Source of the DNA: Planctomycetota bacterium
Lineage (GTDB): Bacteria; Planctomycetota; GCA-002687715; DRQF01
Direction: 5' to 3'
DNA length: 7,911 nt
NCBI GenBank assembly: GCA_024275615.1
Contig: JAJRYU010000582.1
Coordinates: 1-7,911 of the forward strand
Position numbers and translations under genes: made by a program. This document shows, piece after piece, positions 6,438 to 7,911 of the stretch; within the stretch, counting starts at the first letter, position 1; each line of letters begins with the position of its first letter. The notes below the pieces were generated by a model that worked only from the letters and a program-made list of their open reading frames with translations, searched no databases and was not told where the DNA came from.

Positions 6438-6689
6438 ATGCTAATGTCTGAACAGCAACCCAACAATCCACTCCACGGGATCACTTTGGAAGTGATCGTC
6501 AATCGCCTTGTCGATCATTTCGGCTGGGAAGATCTTGGTGAGTGCATTGATATTCGGTGTTTTCAAAATGATCCTTCCGTGAAGTCCAGTCTCAAGTTCT
6601 TGCGGCGTATGCCTTGGGCCCGAGAGAGAGTTGAGGAGCTTTATCTCATGACCTACCAGGATATGAACTTGGATTCCCCGTCACCTTGA
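6438..6689 (+). CDS. VF530-family DNA-binding protein (DUF2132)
   Basis: An 83-residue protein matching the VF530/DUF2132 family nearly end to end: QPNNPLHGITLE (7-18), HFGWEDLGECIDIRCF (27-42), DPSVKSSLKFLRRMPWARE (45-63) and the VEELYL end. The family is named after a Vibrio fischeri protein of known structure reported to bind DNA; its biological role is not established. It is small and cytoplasmic, with a C-terminal extension of about 12 residues (TYQDMNLDSPSP) beyond the conserved part. It starts 13 bases after the nuclease-like gene and is probably translated from the same mRNA. Two in-frame ATGs compete, 6438 and 6444. The only upstream purine run is GAGAAGAAG (6423-6431), so the choice is uncertain; family members often begin close to the QPNNPLHG motif, which fits either. 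Confidence 0.93.
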   Translation: MLMSEQQPNNPLHGITLEVIVNRLVDHFGWEDLGECIDIRCFQNDPSVKSSLKFLRRMPWARERVEELYLMTYQDMNLDSPSP

Positions 6690-6777
6690 CTGGAGGTGGC
6701 CCGGGTTCGGCTAAGCACGGGCGTGAAATTCAGCACCCGCGCTTGAAACCAATTTCATGAAAGAGACAGGCTGAATA

Positions 6778-7230
6778 TTGTTGCACATCTTCATTGACGC
6801 CGACGCTTGCCCGGTGAAACCCGAGATCTACAAGGTCGCCAAACGTTATGAGTTAGACGTGACTTTGGTGGCGAATTCTTGGATGCGAACTCCCGATCGT
6901 AAGCAAATCACGCTTGAGGTTGTCGGTGACGGTTTTGACGAAGCCGACGATTGGATCGTTGAACACGTCAAAGCGTTTGACATCGTCATCACTGCCGACG
7001 TCCCTCTTGCCGATCGTTGCGTCAAAAAAGAAGCCTGTGTGCTTAGTCCCACGGGCAGAGTTTTTGATGAAGACAACATGGGCCACATCCTGGCAACGAG
7101 GGATCTCCTGACGGAACTTCGAGCTGCCGGTGAAGTCACCAGTGGCCCAAAGCCCTTGGAGCAACGCGACCGATCCCGGTTCCTTCAGGAATTCGATCGC
7201 GTCATTCAGATGATCAAGCGCAAACACTGA
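6778..7230 (+). CDS. yaiI: YaiI/YqxD family protein (DUF188, UPF0178)
   Basis: A 150-residue protein with all hallmarks of the YaiI/YqxD family: FIDADACPVK (5-14), VANS (31-34), GFDEADDWI (52-60), DIVITADVPLA (68-78), EDNMG (98-102), ATRDLL (106-111) and RDRSRFLQ (130-137). The acidic residues at strand ends resemble the NYN/PIN nuclease fold, so a nuclease role has been suggested for the family, but activity is not established. Translation must begin with TTG at 6778 (or TTG at 6781): an in-frame TGA sits at 6772-6774 and no ATG precedes the conserved N-terminus. AGG at 6768-6770, 7 bases upstream, is the likely ribosome binding site. It lies 88 bases after the VF530 gene, without a terminator between, so read-through is possible. 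Length is normal for the family. Confidence 0.95.
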   Translation: MLHIFIDADACPVKPEIYKVAKRYELDVTLVANSWMRTPDRKQITLEVVGDGFDEADDWIVEHVKAFDIVITADVPLADRCVKKEACVLSPTGRVFDEDNMGHILATRDLLTELRAAGEVTSGPKPLEQRDRSRFLQEFDRVIQMIKRKH

Positions 7231-7419
7231 TGCTGGACGGCTCAAGGCGTGCGCGTGGTTCTTGATTAATTCTTTACGCCGCCGTGGAACTCCTGAGGGG
7301 CGTCACAGACTCACAAACGCAACACTTCGGCGATTTTTCTGGAAATTTCCTCTGCGCCAACATCGCATTGGTCTAAATGATAAGATCTCTCTTTGCTTAT
7401 TGTGGACGGTCGACTTTCT

Positions 7420-7423
7420 GGAG
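7420..7423 (+). promoter_or_regulatory. Ribosome binding site fixing the start of the last gene
   Basis: GGAG, 6 bases ahead of the ATG at 7430. The frame is open back to 7262, but the upstream codons are basic and not membrane-like, and no such site precedes them. The roughly 200 bases between the YaiI stop and this gene contain no other gene. Confidence 0.6.
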
Positions 7424-7429
7424 ACTCTT

Positions 7430-7867
7430 ATGTCCGATGCACAATCGCCCAAGACACCTTGGCATGTTTGGGTCGTAGGCCTTGTGTCGCTGCTTTGGAA
7501 TCTGGGCGGTGTCATGGATTTTGTCATGACTCAAACGAAGAACGAAGATTACCTGAAGCAAGTCCCCATCGAGCATGTCGAATTCATCAACAACTTTGAG
7601 ACTTGGGCCATCGCCGTTTGGGGCACCGCCGTATTTGCAGCGTTCCTTGGTTCCTTGCTCATCTTGCTGCGCAAGAAAGCGGCGGCCACGGTCTTCATCG
7701 TTGGATTCGTTTCTTTGATGATCATGACGTTCCGCAACTTTGTTCTCGAAAACGGTATGGATCTGCTAGACAACACGGCCGCAGTAATGACGGTTGCTAT
7801 CGTTGTCATCGGTTTCCTACTCATTCTCTACACCCGCGCCATGGCGTCCAAAGGTGTGCTGCGTTAA
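7430..7867 (+). CDS. Four-helix integral membrane protein of unknown function
   Basis: A 145-residue protein with four predicted membrane segments at about residues 12-34, 58-80, 86-106 and 116-135, linked by short charged loops (RKK at 81-83, FRN at 101-103). WHVWVVGLVSLLWNLGGVMDF (11-31) followed by the loop 35-57 and TWAIAVWGTAVFAAFLG (58-74) resembles a widespread family of small membrane proteins often labelled 'sugar transporter' in databases without experimental support. I cannot assign a substrate. The start at 7430 has a GGAG site and removes a 56-codon upstream extension that lacks family character. No terminator is visible before the window ends; 7868-7911 holds nothing recognisable. 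Confidence 0.85.
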   Translation: MSDAQSPKTPWHVWVVGLVSLLWNLGGVMDFVMTQTKNEDYLKQVPIEHVEFINNFETWAIAVWGTAVFAAFLGSLLILLRKKAAATVFIVGFVSLMIMTFRNFVLENGMDLLDNTAAVMTVAIVVIGFLLILYTRAMASKGVLR

Positions 7868-7911
7868 CTTACCCGTGTCTTTCTCCGACCAGAGGTTGAG
7901 GCTTGGACAAG

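Noticed and set aside
6714..6741. Imperfect GC-rich stem after the VF530 gene as a terminator
   Set aside because: The stem is interrupted by mismatches and no T-run follows.
6753..6762. Palindrome TTTCATGAAA ahead of the YaiI gene as an operator
   Set aside because: Ten bases with no second copy nearby; easily due to chance.

Overview
The window looks like ordinary chromosomal DNA of a free-living bacterium, most probably a planctomycete or a relative. The main clue is the complete elongation factor G gene. Its G1 loop reads AHIDSGKT and is followed by a HEVRGKDGVGATMDSMDLE stretch, as in the mitochondrial EFG1-like 'spdEFG1' class known from spirochetes, planctomycetes and deltaproteobacteria, not the classical str-operon EF-G. 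Base composition is moderate (about half G+C by eye), and genes carry recognisable GGAG-type ribosome binding sites. The taxon is an inference. No rRNA, tRNA, CRISPR array, insertion sequence or phage gene was seen.

Left part (1-2320, minus strand): fusA (EF-G) is followed 15 bases downstream by the first 71 codons of a RecA/KaiC-like P-loop protein that runs off the window edge. The two are probably co-transcribed. Positions 2321-2728 form the divergent intergenic region between fusA and a plus-strand gene.

Centre (2729-4254): a secreted, strikingly methionine-rich protein of unknown function stands alone and is closed by a strong intrinsic terminator (3722-3751). About 500 bases without a convincing gene follow, with two inverted repeats.

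Right part (4255-7867, all plus strand): a DinB-superfamily protein with an intact His triad is followed at once by a 55-residue two-helix membrane protein. Next come a 425-residue protein combining a helix-hairpin-helix-like region with a PD-(D/E)XK nuclease-like C-terminus, a VF530-type DNA-binding protein 13 bases after it, a YaiI/YqxD-family (DUF188) protein starting with TTG, and a four-helix membrane protein. The nuclease-like gene and its VF530 neighbour, with YaiI just behind, are the most interesting part: adjacent nucleic-acid-related genes that may act in DNA repair or defence, though nothing in the sequence proves they work together.
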